Notes: generated by a model not told the origin, from the letters alone. Shown: positions 7,563-16,599, counted from the first letter of the stretch. The stretch is 64,000 nucleotides of DNA from Brachybacterium squillarum M-6-3 (GCF_000225825.1 NZ_AGBX01000001.1:1178001-1242000), one strand, 5' to 3'. Numbers and translations: made by a program.

Positions 7563-8669
7563 TCAGTCGAAAAGGATCACCTGGCGGACGGCCTCGCCGT
7601 CGGCCAGCTGGTCCATCGCCTCGTTCACGTCCTCGAGGCGGATGGTGCGGCTGATCAGCTCCTCCACCGGGAGCTTCCCCGCGAGGTAGAGCCGGGCGTA
7701 CTCGGGGACGTCGCGCCGGGGCACGGCGGAGCCGAGGTACGAGCCGACGATCGACTGGGCCCGTGCGGTGAGCGGCAGCGGGGCGATCTCCACCGTGGCA
7801 CGCGGGGACGGGAGCCCCACGGTGACCATCGTGCCGCCGAAGCCGATCGCACCGGCGGCGGTCTCGAAGGCCCGCGGGTGTCCTGCGGCCTCGATGACCC
7901 GGTCCGCGGTGATGCCCTGCTCGGCGACCTCCTGGGGGGTGCAGGTGCGGTGCGCACCGAGCTGGCGGGCCCGCTCCAGCTTCGCGGGCAGGGTGTCCAC
8001 GGCGATCACCTCCCGCACGTCCTGGGCGAGGGCGGTGATGAGCGCGGCCATCCCGACCCCGCCGAGGCCCACGATCATGATCGAGTCCTCGGGGCCGGGA
8101 CGGGCGGCGTTCAGCACGGCGCCGCCGCCGGTGAGCACGGCGCAGCCCAGGACCGCGGCGACTTCCGGGGGCACCTCCTCGGGGACGACGACGGCGCTCG
8201 CCTGATCGACCACCGCGTGCGTCGCGAAGCCGCTCACCCCGAGGTGATGGTGCACGGTCTCGCCGTCCCGGGTCAGATGCTTCGAGCCGCTGAGCAGGGT
8301 CCCCTCGTTGTTGGTCCGCGATCCCACGGAGCAGGGCAGACGGCCGTCCGTGCGGCACTCCCGGCACTCGCCGCAGCGGGGCAGGAAGCTCATCACCACG
8401 CGGTCGCCCACCTGGATGTCCTCCACGTCGTACCCCACCTTCTCCACGCGGCCGGCGGCCTCGTGCCCCAGCAGCATCGGCATGGGGCGGGGTCTGTTGC
8501 CGTCGACCACGGAGAGGTCGCTGTGGCAGACGCCTGCCGCCTCCATGCGCACGAGGATCTCGGTGGGGCCCGGTCCGTCGAGGTCGAGCTCGCCGACGGT
8601 GATCGGGCGGGAGTCGGCATAGGGGCGCTCCCGCCCCATCTCCTCGAGTACCGCCCCTCGGATCTTCAT
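7563..8669 (-). CDS. zinc-dependent alcohol dehydrogenase (MDR family), likely 4-hydroxybutyrate dehydrogenase
   Basis: This 368-residue medium-chain dehydrogenase has the catalytic zinc ligands C48 (GVCHSD) and H69-E70 (LLGHEAAG), the structural-zinc cysteines C99, C102, C105 and C113, and the Rossmann fingerprint VGLGGVGMAAL. It oxidises or reduces an alcohol/aldehyde pair with NAD(P). Its ATG overlaps the stop of the zinc-ribbon gene by four bases, so both are co-translated. Sandwiched between a lactonase and a succinate-semialdehyde dehydrogenase, it is the natural candidate for oxidation of 4-hydroxybutyrate to succinic semialdehyde, as AttL/BlcB does in Agrobacterium, although BlcB belongs to a different alcohol dehydrogenase family as I recall it. 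Confidence 0.88.
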   Translation of the reverse strand: MKIRGAVLEEMGRERPYADSRPITVGELDLDGPGPTEILVRMEAAGVCHSDLSVVDGNRPRPMPMLLGHEAAGRVEKVGYDVEDIQVGDRVVMSFLPRCGECRECRTDGRLPCSVGSRTNNEGTLLSGSKHLTRDGETVHHHLGVSGFATHAVVDQASAVVVPEEVPPEVAAVLGCAVLTGGGAVLNAARPGPEDSIMIVGLGGVGMAALITALAQDVREVIAVDTLPAKLERARQLGAHRTCTPQEVAEQGITADRVIEAAGHPRAFETAAGAIGFGGTMVTVGLPSPRATVEIAPLPLTARAQSIVGSYLGSAVPRRDVPEYARLYLAGKLPVEELISRTIRLEDVNEAMDQLADGEAVRQVILFD

Positions 8670-9085
8670 CGGGTGCCCCCCTCGGACGTGGAAGCGGGGG
8701 TCGTGGTCCCGAAGGTCGCCTGCGCGACCCGGGTGGCCAGGGGGTCGCCCGCCTTGAGCGGCCTGCCCTCGAAGTACCGCTCGTGGGCGAGGACCGGGCG
8801 GCGGTCCCCGGCGAGCTCGGGGTGCGTCTCCTCGAGCTTCTCGCGGCGGGTCATCTCGCGGTGCCAGCCGCGGACCACGTCGGGGTGGCCCTGCCGGATG
8901 CCGCGCCAGGTGGTGGGCATCTCCTCGCGGGAGCGGCCCGTGTCGGCCGTGCCGAGCTGCCGCACCGCGGAGGGGACGCGCGAGGTGGTGGCCCCGCAGG
9001 GGCAGTCGGGGTTGTCGTCGAACATCGAGGCCAGCCCCGCCTCGAAGCGGTGGCCCGCGGTGCAGCGGAGGTCGTAGAGGATCAT
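8666..9085 (-). CDS. FmdB-type zinc-ribbon protein
   Basis: The 139-residue protein starts MILYDLRCTAGHRFEA and continues to DNPDCPCGATTSRVPS. Its metal ligands would be C8, H12, C28 and C30, a variant of the CxxC zinc ribbon of FmdB-family regulators. The remaining two thirds are polar, with an HPDVVRGWHREMTRREKL helix and DRRPVLAHERYFEG. It lies between the lactonase (12 bases upstream) and the alcohol dehydrogenase (four-base overlap), so it belongs to the operon. FmdB-like proteins accompany amidase and dehydrogenase operons as presumed regulators or metal-handling partners; its task here is unknown. Confidence 0.8.
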   Translation of the reverse strand: MILYDLRCTAGHRFEAGLASMFDDNPDCPCGATTSRVPSAVRQLGTADTGRSREEMPTTWRGIRQGHPDVVRGWHREMTRREKLEETHPELAGDRRPVLAHERYFEGRPLKAGDPLATRVAQATFGTTTPASTSEGGTR

Positions 9086-9097
9086 CGGTTCATCCCC

Positions 9098-9922
9098 TCA
9101 GCGGTAGAAGCCGTCGGGGGCCAGGGTGAGGCCCTTCCGCTGCTCGGCGTCGTGGCCGAAGACGATCTCGGCCCCGGTCTCCTGCTGGATCCGGCGCAGC
9201 TTCTCGACGGACTCGAGCCAGCCCACGCTGTCCCAGACGATGCCGGCGCCGATCGCCGGCGGGCCCCAGCTCGCCCCGAGGTAGACCGCGTCGGAGGTGA
9301 AGATCTTGGTGCCGTCCTCCGGCAGGTCGACCCGCAGGCTCATCGTGCCCCAGGTGTGGCCAGGGGTGGAGATGACGCTGACGCCGGGCACGATCTCGGC
9401 GTCGCCGTGCACCGCCTCGAGGGGGAGGCCCGAGAAGTCGGAGACCAGATGGGCGCCGGCGAAGTCGCCCTGGATGCCCTTCACGCCCTCGATCTCGTCG
9501 GCCTGGGCGATGATCCGGGTCTTCCCGTTGTGGAACATCTTCGCGTTCGCCGCGTGGTCGAAGTGCAGGTGGGAGAGGACCAGGACGTCGATGTCCTCAG
9601 TGGTCAGCTCGAGATCGGCGAGGGCGGTGTCGAGGTATCCGGGGCCGGCGGGGTCCTCCTGCACGGGGAAGAAGTCCTGGAGGCCCGTGGGCTGCCAGCG
9701 CTGTTCCCAGTCGCGGGGGACCCCCGTGTCCCACAGGATCCTCCCCTCGGGGGTCTCGATCAGCACGGCATGGGTGGGGCACTCGCCCCAGGCCGCGGGC
9801 TTGTCCTTGTGGGCGCGGTCGGTGATCGTGTTCCCGGCCTGCAGCAGCAGCCAGGTGTGGTCGCACTCCATCACCCCGGTGGACAGGATGTGCAGCTTCA
9901 TCGGTGCATCGGTCGCAGTCAT
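9098..9922 (-). CDS. metallo-beta-lactamase-fold lactonase (AHL lactonase / gamma-butyrolactonase type)
   Basis: The ATG at 9922 has a strong AGGAGG site. The 274-residue protein has the metallo-beta-lactamase signature H118-L-H-F-D-H123, then STPGHTWGT with the next metal histidine, FTSDAVYLG with the bridging aspartate and VFGHDAEQ with the last histidine: the two-metal set of AiiA/AttM lactonases. The N-terminus [14 protein letters not shown] and the insertion [11 protein letters not shown] also fit that family. It would open a lactone ring by hydrolysis, either gamma-butyrolactone or an acyl-homoserine lactone. As first gene of an operon with an alcohol and a semialdehyde dehydrogenase, gamma-butyrolactone-type substrates are most likely. 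Confidence 0.88.
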   Translation of the reverse strand: MTATDAPMKLHILSTGVMECDHTWLLLQAGNTITDRAHKDKPAAWGECPTHAVLIETPEGRILWDTGVPRDWEQRWQPTGLQDFFPVQEDPAGPGYLDTALADLELTTEDIDVLVLSHLHFDHAANAKMFHNGKTRIIAQADEIEGVKGIQGDFAGAHLVSDFSGLPLEAVHGDAEIVPGVSVISTPGHTWGTMSLRVDLPEDGTKIFTSDAVYLGASWGPPAIGAGIVWDSVGWLESVEKLRRIQQETGAEIVFGHDAEQRKGLTLAPDGFYR

Positions 9923-10062
9923 CGGTGACTCCTCCTGGTCGGTGCCGCACGTCGGGCGACTCTGCCGGGTGCGACGCGGCGAATCCCCACGCTATGACCC
10001 GCGCCACATGTCGCCTATGGTACGCCGTGACAGCAATCCGGACGATCGATGGAGAACGGTCC
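9923..10062. promoter_or_regulatory. divergent promoter region of the lactone operon and its regulator
   Basis: This 140-base gap separates the minus-strand lactonase operon from the plus-strand regulator. For the regulator, ATGACC (9994-9999), a 16-base spacer and TATGGT (10016-10021) form a reasonable -35/-10 pair. I could not find an equally good promoter in the other direction or a convincing operator. Confidence 0.4.
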
Positions 10063-11922
10063 ATGAGTCAGCTCGATGGCCTGCTGCGCGCCGTCGCGGC
10101 CCCGGACGATCCGGCAGGCCTGGAGCGGGAGATCGCCGCGGCCCGCGAGAGCGCCCGAGGGCTCGATGAGTCCGATGCCGACGCCCTGCGCGCACTCGCC
10201 CGGCGCCTGGCCCAGGGGGCCCGACGCGAGGAACTGCTGCGCACGGTCTCCTCGATCGCGGTGGACGTCACCACCCGTCGTGACGTGGTGGGGGTGCTCC
10301 ACGAGATCGTGCGCCGCACACGTCTGCTCACCGGGGCCGACATGGCCTACATCGCGCTGAACACGGCGGACACCACCTACATCCGGGAGTCCGACGGGGT
10401 GCGCACCGAGGAGTACCGCACCCTGCGGATGCCCATCGGGTACGGAGTGCTGGGCCGCGCCGCGACGGGGCGCGCGATCGTCACCACCGCCGACTACCTC
10501 GCGGATGCGGCACTCACGCACATCGAGGAGATCGACGAGATCGTGCGGGGCGAGGGGGTGCGGTCGATCCTCGCGGTCCCGATGACCCTGCGCGAGAAGG
10601 TGCACGGGGCGCTGCTCATCGCGGATCGCACGAGCCGGGAATACCCGCCGGAGACCGTCGACATCGTGGACACCCTGTCCCGGCACGCCAGCGTCGCCCT
10701 GGACAACGCGCGGCGGTTCGAGGAGGTGACCGGAGCCCTCGAGCGGCTCAGCGCCCAGCAGGACGAGGACGAGGAGCGCATGGTGGAGCTCCACGAGATC
10801 CTGGACCTGGACGCGGGGCTGCTCGAGGCGCTGCTGGACGGCGGCGACCTCGAAGTCTTCGCCCGCCGGGTCCGGGAGCTCCTGGGCGCGGACCTGGTGC
10901 TGCTGGACGCCGGTGGGGCATCGATGGTCGAGACCGATCCCGATGCCCGCCTCTCGGCCGGGGTGAGCGCGGAGGCCCTGCAGGCCGCCCGCGGCACGGG
11001 GACACCGGTGGCCACCGGGACGACCACCGTCGCCTGCGCCATGAGCGGGTCGGAGCACCTGGGCACCCTCGTGGTCGGCCGGGCCCTCGCCCCACGGCTG
11101 CTGCCCCGGGTCCAACGGGTCGCCGTGTTCTTCGGCATCCTGCTCCTGCTCGGCCGCGCCGAACAGGACGACAGGCGCCGCCACGACCGGGCGGTGATCG
11201 ATGCGCTCGTCCGCGGCGGACGCGAGGTCGACATGGTGCGGGAGGACCCGCGCGTCCGCGCCGTGGGGCCCGATACCCCCGTCCGGCTGCTCACGATCGA
11301 CGCCTTCGAGGCGGACGCCGGAGCGCTCGCCGAACGCATTCGCCGGGAGACCAGCGGGCGCATCGGCACGGGGGAGCTGGGCGTCGTGGTCGCCCTGCAC
11401 GGTGACCATCTCTCCGTGCTCGTACCCGACGCCGTGACCGGCGTCGTCACGGACCTGCTCCGGTCCGCCGCCGACGGGGCGAACGCGGGCTGGTCCAGCC
11501 CGGTCGGGAGCCTCGAGCAGGTCCCGGTGGCGCACCGGTCCGCCGAGCGGGCCCTGCGCTCCCTCGCGGTCCTCGGGGTGCGCGGCCGGTCCGCCGACGG
11601 GGAGCGGGTGGGGATGGTCGGGGTCATCGCCGAGGCGATCCATCTGGACCCGAGCCTGACCTCGCCCCTGGCGGTGATCGGGCCGCTCGAGACCTACGAC
11701 CGGGAGCATCGCACCGAGCTCACGCGCAGTGCCTGGGCCTTCGCCGAGTCGGGGCGGCACGTGCCCCGCACCGCGGAGATGCTGCACGTGCACCCCAATA
11801 CCGTCCGGCAGCGCCTGGAACGGATCTCGGCGCTGCTGGGGGACGACTGGCGCACCCCCGCGCGCTTCCTCGACGTCCACGTCGCCCTGCGCATGTGGTC
11901 GCTCGGGCGGGAGGACTCCTGA
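10063..11922 (+). CDS. GAF-domain transcriptional regulator with C-terminal PucR-type HTH
   Basis: The ATG at 10063 is preceded by GGAGA at 10051-10055, so I prefer it to the longer open frame from 9904. The 619-residue protein has an N-terminal helical part, a GAF domain at about residues 68-218 (VLHEIVRRTRLLTGADMAYI, LRMPIGYGVLGRAATGRAIV), a coiled stretch, a middle region like the GGDEF-derived domain of CdaR/PucR proteins, and a C-terminal helix-turn-helix around residues 565-600 (PRTAEMLHVHPNTVRQRLER). It reads divergently from the lactonase operon, so it is probably its regulator, with the GAF domain sensing a small metabolite. Agrobacterium uses an unrelated IclR-type regulator for the equivalent genes. 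Confidence 0.85.
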   Translation: MSQLDGLLRAVAAPDDPAGLEREIAAARESARGLDESDADALRALARRLAQGARREELLRTVSSIAVDVTTRRDVVGVLHEIVRRTRLLTGADMAYIALNTADTTYIRESDGVRTEEYRTLRMPIGYGVLGRAATGRAIVTTADYLADAALTHIEEIDEIVRGEGVRSILAVPMTLREKVHGALLIADRTSREYPPETVDIVDTLSRHASVALDNARRFEEVTGALERLSAQQDEDEERMVELHEILDLDAGLLEALLDGGDLEVFARRVRELLGADLVLLDAGGASMVETDPDARLSAGVSAEALQAARGTGTPVATGTTTVACAMSGSEHLGTLVVGRALAPRLLPRVQRVAVFFGILLLLGRAEQDDRRRHDRAVIDALVRGGREVDMVREDPRVRAVGPDTPVRLLTIDAFEADAGALAERIRRETSGRIGTGELGVVVALHGDHLSVLVPDAVTGVVTDLLRSAADGANAGWSSPVGSLEQVPVAHRSAERALRSLAVLGVRGRSADGERVGMVGVIAEAIHLDPSLTSPLAVIGPLETYDREHRTELTRSAWAFAESGRHVPRTAEMLHVHPNTVRQRLERISALLGDDWRTPARFLDVHVALRMWSLGREDS

Positions 11923-11948
11923 GCGGGTCCCGGGTATCCGGGCGCGGC

Positions 11949-12281
11949 TCAGAGCGCCGAGATGTCCTTCTCGTCCTCGGCGCCGGGCTCGTTCTCCCGC
12001 ACCACGATGCGGATCGGCTCCAGCTTCGCCCACAGCAGGAAGGCCAGGGCGACGACCACCATCGCCAGGCCCGCCCAGAGGTTCGCGTTCAGCCCGTCGG
12101 TCTTCGCGACCTCGGCGGCGTCGAAGGCGAACAGGCCCAGCAGCACCAGGATCACGCCGAACAGGCCGATCAGGGCGCCGATGAAGGTGCGGATGTCGAA
12201 GGCCCCGGCGGTCTGCACGGTGGCATCGGCGGGGACGCCCGCCGCCCCGGGATCCTGCGGGGAGTTCTGCGAGGAGTTCAT
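11949..12281 (-). CDS. small two-TM membrane protein linked to the sodium symporter
   Basis: The 110-residue protein has a polar N-terminus, two membrane segments (FIGALIGLFGVILVLLGLFA and LWAGLAMVVVALAFLLWAKL) and an acidic C-terminal tail. It starts 19 bases after the symporter stop, so both are on one transcript. Small membrane proteins of this kind often sit beside sodium/solute symporters and may be accessory subunits, but I cannot assign a function from the sequence. Confidence 0.78.
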   Translation of the reverse strand: MNSSQNSPQDPGAAGVPADATVQTAGAFDIRTFIGALIGLFGVILVLLGLFAFDAAEVAKTDGLNANLWAGLAMVVVALAFLLWAKLEPIRIVVRENEPGAEDEKDISAL

Positions 12282-12300
12282 GGCGTGCTCCTTCCCGGTC

Positions 12301-13998
12301 TCAGGCGAAGACCACGTTGAGGACGATGACGAGGACCAGGGCGATGCCGGCCATCGGCACCGGGCGGCGGAAGAACGGCAGGTCCTTCTCCTCCGGGTCG
12401 ACCAGGTCGGCCCGCGGGGTCTCGGAGTACACCAGGCCCTTCAGCTCGTGCACCGGCTTCGGGGCGGTGCGCGTGGTGACCACCACGGAGACCACGATGT
12501 CCACCACGAAGGCGGTCGCGGCCGAGAGGAACGCCAGGCCCTGCCCGGGCAGCTCGAACACGCCGAAGAAGGTGGAGCTGGACCACAGCACGATCGCCGA
12601 GAGGGTGCCCGCCACCAGGCCCGTCCAGCCGGCGGTCGGCGTCATCCGCTTCCAGAACATGCCGAGGATGAAGGTGGCGAACAGCGGCGCGTTGAAGAAG
12701 CCGAACAGGGTCTGCAGGTAGTCCATCAGGTTGGAGAACTGCCCGGCGATCAGCGCGGTGAAGATCGCGATCACGCAGGCCGCCGCGGTGGCGATGCGCC
12801 CCACCCGGATGTAGTGGGCGTCGGGGGCGTCCTTCTTCACGTACTGCTGGTACAGGTCGTAGCTGACCACCGTGTTGAAGGCCGAGATGTTCGCGGCCAT
12901 GCCCGCCATGAACGCCGCCAGCAGGCCGGCGATGGCCACGCCCAGCAGGCCGTTGGGCAGCACGTCCCGCATGAGCAGCAGCAGCGCGTCGTTGTAGGTG
13001 ACGCCGGTGGCGGCGGCCCCGGCGGCGTCGCCCGCGAAGTCGAGCTGCTTGAACTGGGTGAGGTCCGTGACCAGCACGCCGGCGATCATGCCGGGGATGA
13101 TCACGATGAAGGGGATGAACATCTTGGGGAAGGCGCCGATGATCGGCGTCATCCGGGCGGCGGTGATGGACTTGCTGGCCATCGCCCGCTGCACCTCCAC
13201 GAAGTTCGTGGTCCAGTAGCCGAAGGACAGCACGAAGCCGAGGCCGAAGACGATGCCGACGACGGACAGCACGGGGGAGGCGAAGCCCGAGAGCTGCGTG
13301 CCCGGCCAGGTGTGCAGCTCCGCGGAGCCCAGCATCCCGTTGCCGGCCACCTTCTCGGTCAGACCCTGCCAGCCGCCCACCCGGTGCAGTCCGATCAGGG
13401 TCAGCGGCAGCAGCGCCGCGATGATCACGAAGAACTGCAGCACCTCGTTGTAGATCGCCGCCGAGAGGCCGCCGACGCTGATGTAGAACAGCACGAACGC
13501 TGCCGCGAGGACCAGGCCCACCCACAGCGGCCAGCCCAGCAGCCGGTTCACGATGGTGGCCAGCAGCGACAGGTTCACGCCCGCGATCAGCAGCTGCGCC
13601 ACGGCGAAGCTCAGCGAGTTCACCAGGTGCGCGCCCGTGCCGAAGCGCATCCGCATGAACTCGGGCACCGAGCGCACCTTGGAGCCGTAGTAGAAGGGCA
13701 TCATCACGACGCCCAGGAACAGCATCGCGGGGATCGCCCCGACCCAGAAGTAGTGCATGGTCGGCAGGCCGTACTGGGCGCCCGTGGCGGACATCCCCAT
13801 GATCTCGACCGCGCCGAGGTTGGCGGAGATGAAGGCCAGGCCGGTCACCCAGGCGGGCAGCGAGCGACCGGAGAGGAAGAACTGGATGGAGTCGGAGGCG
13901 CCGCGCTTGGCGAACCACCCCACGCCGAGGACGAAGACGAAGTACAGCGCGATGATCGCGTAGTCGATCCATTGCGCGTCCAGGCGGACGTCGACCAT
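12301..13998 (-). CDS. sodium:solute symporter (SSS family)
   Basis: The 565-residue protein has about 13-14 hydrophobic segments and the SSS-family signatures: an unwound first helix region with FISANLGAVEIMGMSATGAQ, a GGLSAAIYNEVLQFFVI segment, GYWTTNFVEVQRAMASKSI with the conserved R, and NISAFNTVVSYDLYQQYV. These are features of SGLT/PutP-like Na+-coupled carriers; glucose/galactose-type members carry similar EVQRA segments, so a sugar or related polyol is a reasonable guess. A small membrane gene follows and a GH15 glucan hydrolase lies upstream, which suits sugar uptake. Confidence 0.87.
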   Translation of the reverse strand: MVDVRLDAQWIDYAIIALYFVFVLGVGWFAKRGASDSIQFFLSGRSLPAWVTGLAFISANLGAVEIMGMSATGAQYGLPTMHYFWVGAIPAMLFLGVVMMPFYYGSKVRSVPEFMRMRFGTGAHLVNSLSFAVAQLLIAGVNLSLLATIVNRLLGWPLWVGLVLAAAFVLFYISVGGLSAAIYNEVLQFFVIIAALLPLTLIGLHRVGGWQGLTEKVAGNGMLGSAELHTWPGTQLSGFASPVLSVVGIVFGLGFVLSFGYWTTNFVEVQRAMASKSITAARMTPIIGAFPKMFIPFIVIIPGMIAGVLVTDLTQFKQLDFAGDAAGAAATGVTYNDALLLLMRDVLPNGLLGVAIAGLLAAFMAGMAANISAFNTVVSYDLYQQYVKKDAPDAHYIRVGRIATAAACVIAIFTALIAGQFSNLMDYLQTLFGFFNAPLFATFILGMFWKRMTPTAGWTGLVAGTLSAIVLWSSSTFFGVFELPGQGLAFLSAATAFVVDIVVSVVVTTRTAPKPVHELKGLVYSETPRADLVDPEEKDLPFFRRPVPMAGIALVLVIVLNVVFA

Positions 13999-14105
13999 GG
14001 GGCCCAGCTTTCGGGAGGAGGGGAAGGGGATCCCGGGCGTCGGACACGTCGTGGTGTCGGCTCCCGGGGCGGCGGAGGAGGGCGCCGTGCGGGCACGCTA
14101 CCACC

Positions 14106-14148
14106 GCCCCGAGGGGCTCGCGGGGCCTGTGGACGGACCCCTCGGGGC
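14106..14148 (-). terminator. inverted repeat downstream of the GH15 gene
   Basis: GCCCCGAGGGG (14106-14116) and CCCCTCGGGGC (14138-14148) are perfect 11-base arms around a 21-base loop, 8 bases after the GH15 stop. This is probably the terminator of that gene on the minus strand. Confidence 0.5.
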
Positions 14149-14156
14149 AATCCGCC

Positions 14157-15998
14157 TCAGACCGGGCGGGAGGAATCGTCACAGGTCACGAACGCACCGG
14201 AGAGCGCATCGACGGCGCGGATCAGCCCCAGGTGGCTGAAGGCCTGGGGGAAGTTGCCGGCCATCCGCCCGGCGGCGGGGTCGTACTCCTCGGCCATCAG
14301 CTGCAGGTCGCTCGCGCAGCCCAGGGTGCGCTCCAGCATCGCCTCGGCGTCCCGCCGACGGCCGGAGGCCACGTACTGCTCGACCAGCCAGAAGCAGCAC
14401 ACCAGGAAGGGGTGCTCGTCGCCCTCCAGACCGTCCTGCCCGCGGGTGCGGTAGCGCAGCAGGAAGCCCTCCGCGGTCAGCAGGTCCTGCTCGATCCGCT
14501 CCACGGTGGCGAGCATCCGCGGGTCATCCGCGGGCAGGAAGCCGGTGTGGGGGATCTGCAGCAGGGAGGCGTCCACCTCCGTCGAGCCGTAGGTCTGGGT
14601 GAAGGCGCCGTCGCCGTCGACCCCGCGCGCGAGGATCTCCTCCCGCAGCCGGTCCCGGGTGTCGCGCCAGGTGGCGAGCTCCTCGTCCGACGCGGGCAGG
14701 CCGTAGCGCTCCACGGCGGTCACGGCGCGGTCGAAGGTCGCCCAGGTCATGACGCGGCCATGGGTGAAGAAGGCGGGATCGCCGCGCATCTCCCAGATGC
14801 CCTGGTCGGGCTCGTCCACGCGGGCCAGGGTGAAGCGCACCAGGGCCTTCTGCAGCGGCCAGGACCAGGAGTCCTCCGCGACGCCGCGCTCGCGCATCAT
14901 CGCCAGGGCGATCATCACCTCGCCCACCACGTCGGCCTGGAACTGGGAGACGGCGCCGTTGCCGATCCGCACCGGCAGGGAGTCCTCGTAGCCGCTCAGG
15001 TGCTCCAGCTCCCGCTCGGGCAGGTCTCGGTCCCCGTCGACGGCGTACATGATCTGCAGGTGCTCGGGGTCCCCGGCGATGGCCCGCAGCAGCCAGTCCC
15101 GCCACTGCACCGCGGCCTCGGTGTGGTCGTGGGCCAACAGCGCCTCGAGGCTGAGGGCGGCGTCGCGCAGCCAGCAGTAGCGGTAGTCCCAGTTGCGCTC
15201 CCCGCCGAAGTCCTCGGGAAGGCTGGTGGTGGCCGCGGCGACGATGCCTCCGGTCAGGCGGTGGGTGAGGGCGCGCAGCACCAGCAGGGAGCGCTCGACG
15301 GCCTCCTCGTAGCGGTCGTGCACGTCCACCTGCCCCAGCCACGAGGTCCAGGCCTGCACGGTGGCACCGAGCGCGGTGTGCGGATCGAGTCGGGCCGGCA
15401 CCGCCTGCCAGGAGGGGTACCAGGTGAGCACCCAGCTCTCCTCCTGGCCGGCGGTGAGGTGGTGACGGCCGACGTGGGCGTGGTCGGAGGGATGCAGCCG
15501 CGGTCCGTGCAGTGCCAGCGCCTCGCTGCCCGCCACCGCGGTGAGCACGGGCGCGCCCTCGGGGCCGGGGGACTGTCGCATCCAGGGCACCACGGCGCCG
15601 TACTCGAACCGCACCTTCAGCTCCTGGACCACGGCCACGGTGCCCTCGGTGCACTCGACGTGCCGCACCAGGTCCGCCTGGTCCCCGCCCTCGGGGCGGG
15701 CCCCGTCGTCCGGGCCGGTGACCGGCATGAACTCGGTGACGGTCGCGGTGCCGGTCCCCGCGCGCCAGACCGTCTCCAGCACCATCGTGCCGGGCAAGTA
15801 GCGGCGGGAGACGACGGTGCCGCCCTCGATCGCCAGGGACCAGTGGCCGTTCTCGGCCTCGCCCAGCAGCGAGCAGAACACGGCGGGGGAGTCGAAGCGC
15901 GGCACGCAGAGCCAGTCGATCACGCCCTCCCGGGTGACCAGTGCGCTGGTGCGCTGGTCGGAGAGCAGGGCGTGGTCCTCGATCCGGGGGGTGTCCAT
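14157..15998 (-). CDS. glycoside hydrolase family 15 protein (glucoamylase/trehalase-like)
   Basis: The start is ATG 15998; the frame extends upstream without homology. The 613-residue protein begins IEDHALLSDQRTSALV and DWLCVPRFDSPAVFCSLLG, the N-terminal beta-sandwich typical of bacterial GH15 proteins, and continues into the (alpha/alpha)6 barrel with GERNWDYRYCWLRDAALSLE, the most diagnostic motif, and a GNGAVSQFQADVVGEVM segment. The catalytic glutamates should lie in the later EPDQGIWEMRG (general acid) and HPFLVCCFWLVEQYV regions. No signal peptide is present, so it acts in the cytosol, on maltodextrins or trehalose. Actinobacterial relatives include trehalases, so either substrate is possible. 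Confidence 0.87.
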   Translation of the reverse strand: MDTPRIEDHALLSDQRTSALVTREGVIDWLCVPRFDSPAVFCSLLGEAENGHWSLAIEGGTVVSRRYLPGTMVLETVWRAGTGTATVTEFMPVTGPDDGARPEGGDQADLVRHVECTEGTVAVVQELKVRFEYGAVVPWMRQSPGPEGAPVLTAVAGSEALALHGPRLHPSDHAHVGRHHLTAGQEESWVLTWYPSWQAVPARLDPHTALGATVQAWTSWLGQVDVHDRYEEAVERSLLVLRALTHRLTGGIVAAATTSLPEDFGGERNWDYRYCWLRDAALSLEALLAHDHTEAAVQWRDWLLRAIAGDPEHLQIMYAVDGDRDLPERELEHLSGYEDSLPVRIGNGAVSQFQADVVGEVMIALAMMRERGVAEDSWSWPLQKALVRFTLARVDEPDQGIWEMRGDPAFFTHGRVMTWATFDRAVTAVERYGLPASDEELATWRDTRDRLREEILARGVDGDGAFTQTYGSTEVDASLLQIPHTGFLPADDPRMLATVERIEQDLLTAEGFLLRYRTRGQDGLEGDEHPFLVCCFWLVEQYVASGRRRDAEAMLERTLGCASDLQLMAEEYDPAAGRMAGNFPQAFSHLGLIRAVDALSGAFVTCDDSSRPV

Positions 15999-16199
15999 GC
16001 ACCCAGTCCACCACGCGCGAGGGCCGGGGCGGGCCGGCTCGGCTGCGGGCGTCCGCGACCGGCCCCGCACCCGCGCCGATGCGGGATGCCGCAGGCCCGC
16101 ATGCGGGAAAGGTGCGGGGCCGAGGGCGGCGATCGGCGACGGTGTCGACCTAGCGTGAATCCCGGGTGGTGATCGGCCCAGTCAGGCCGCTGTCCAGCA

Positions 16200-16472
16200 G
16201 TGATGTACACCGAGGTCACCCTGCCGCCCCCGCGGCCGACGCCGCCCCCCGCCCCCGCCACCGGCTTCAGCAACGGTGCACCCGCCGACGGCGTCTGGGC
16301 CCCCAGCCACGAGGAGGAACTCGCCATCATCCCGATCTGCGGCGGCCCCTTCGCCCTGCTGGACTGGCTGGTCAAGAACTTCTCCGACCACGGCAGCGAC
16401 ATCGGCACCGTCTTCCACGTCCCCGCCACCCCCGGGGACATCCTGACCTTCTGCTCGTCCCTGCGGTCCTGA
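16200..16472 (+). CDS. small hypothetical protein with proline-rich N-terminus
   Basis: A GTG at 16200 is followed at once by ATG 16203; either could start this protein of 89-90 residues. Residues 8-21 are a proline run, after which the sequence is ordinary globular: EELAIIPICGGPFALLDWLV and GTVFHVPATPGDILTFCSSL. Third codon positions are almost all G or C, which supports a real gene. A hairpin terminator follows 16 bases after the stop. I do not recognise the family. Confidence 0.5.
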   Translation: MMYTEVTLPPPRPTPPPAPATGFSNGAPADGVWAPSHEEELAIIPICGGPFALLDWLVKNFSDHGSDIGTVFHVPATPGDILTFCSSLRS

Positions 16473-16488
16473 CCGGACCCGATCGTCC

Positions 16489-16508
16489 CTCACCCCCGCC
16501 GGGGTGAG
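16489..16508. terminator. terminator hairpin after the small hypothetical gene
   Basis: CTCACCCC-CGCC-GGGGTGAG is a perfect 8-bp stem with a four-base loop, 16 bases downstream of the stop at 16472. It can also act for the minus-strand remnant that faces it. Confidence 0.5.
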
Positions 16509-16599
16509 CAGGTGGGGCGCCGACGCATGCCGTCGGCTCCCCACCTCCGTGACGCGGGGCCGCCCGCTCCCTGATCGACGTCCCCGCTCCCGGGGACGT

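Noticed and set aside
12278-14182. Long minus-strand open frame across the symporter
   Set aside because: Its translation is Arg/His/Pro-rich and is the out-of-frame shadow of the intact symporter.
14232-16172. 646-residue plus-strand frame opposite the GH15 gene
   Set aside because: Antisense shadow: no recognisable domain, and the GH15 motifs on the other strand are unambiguous.
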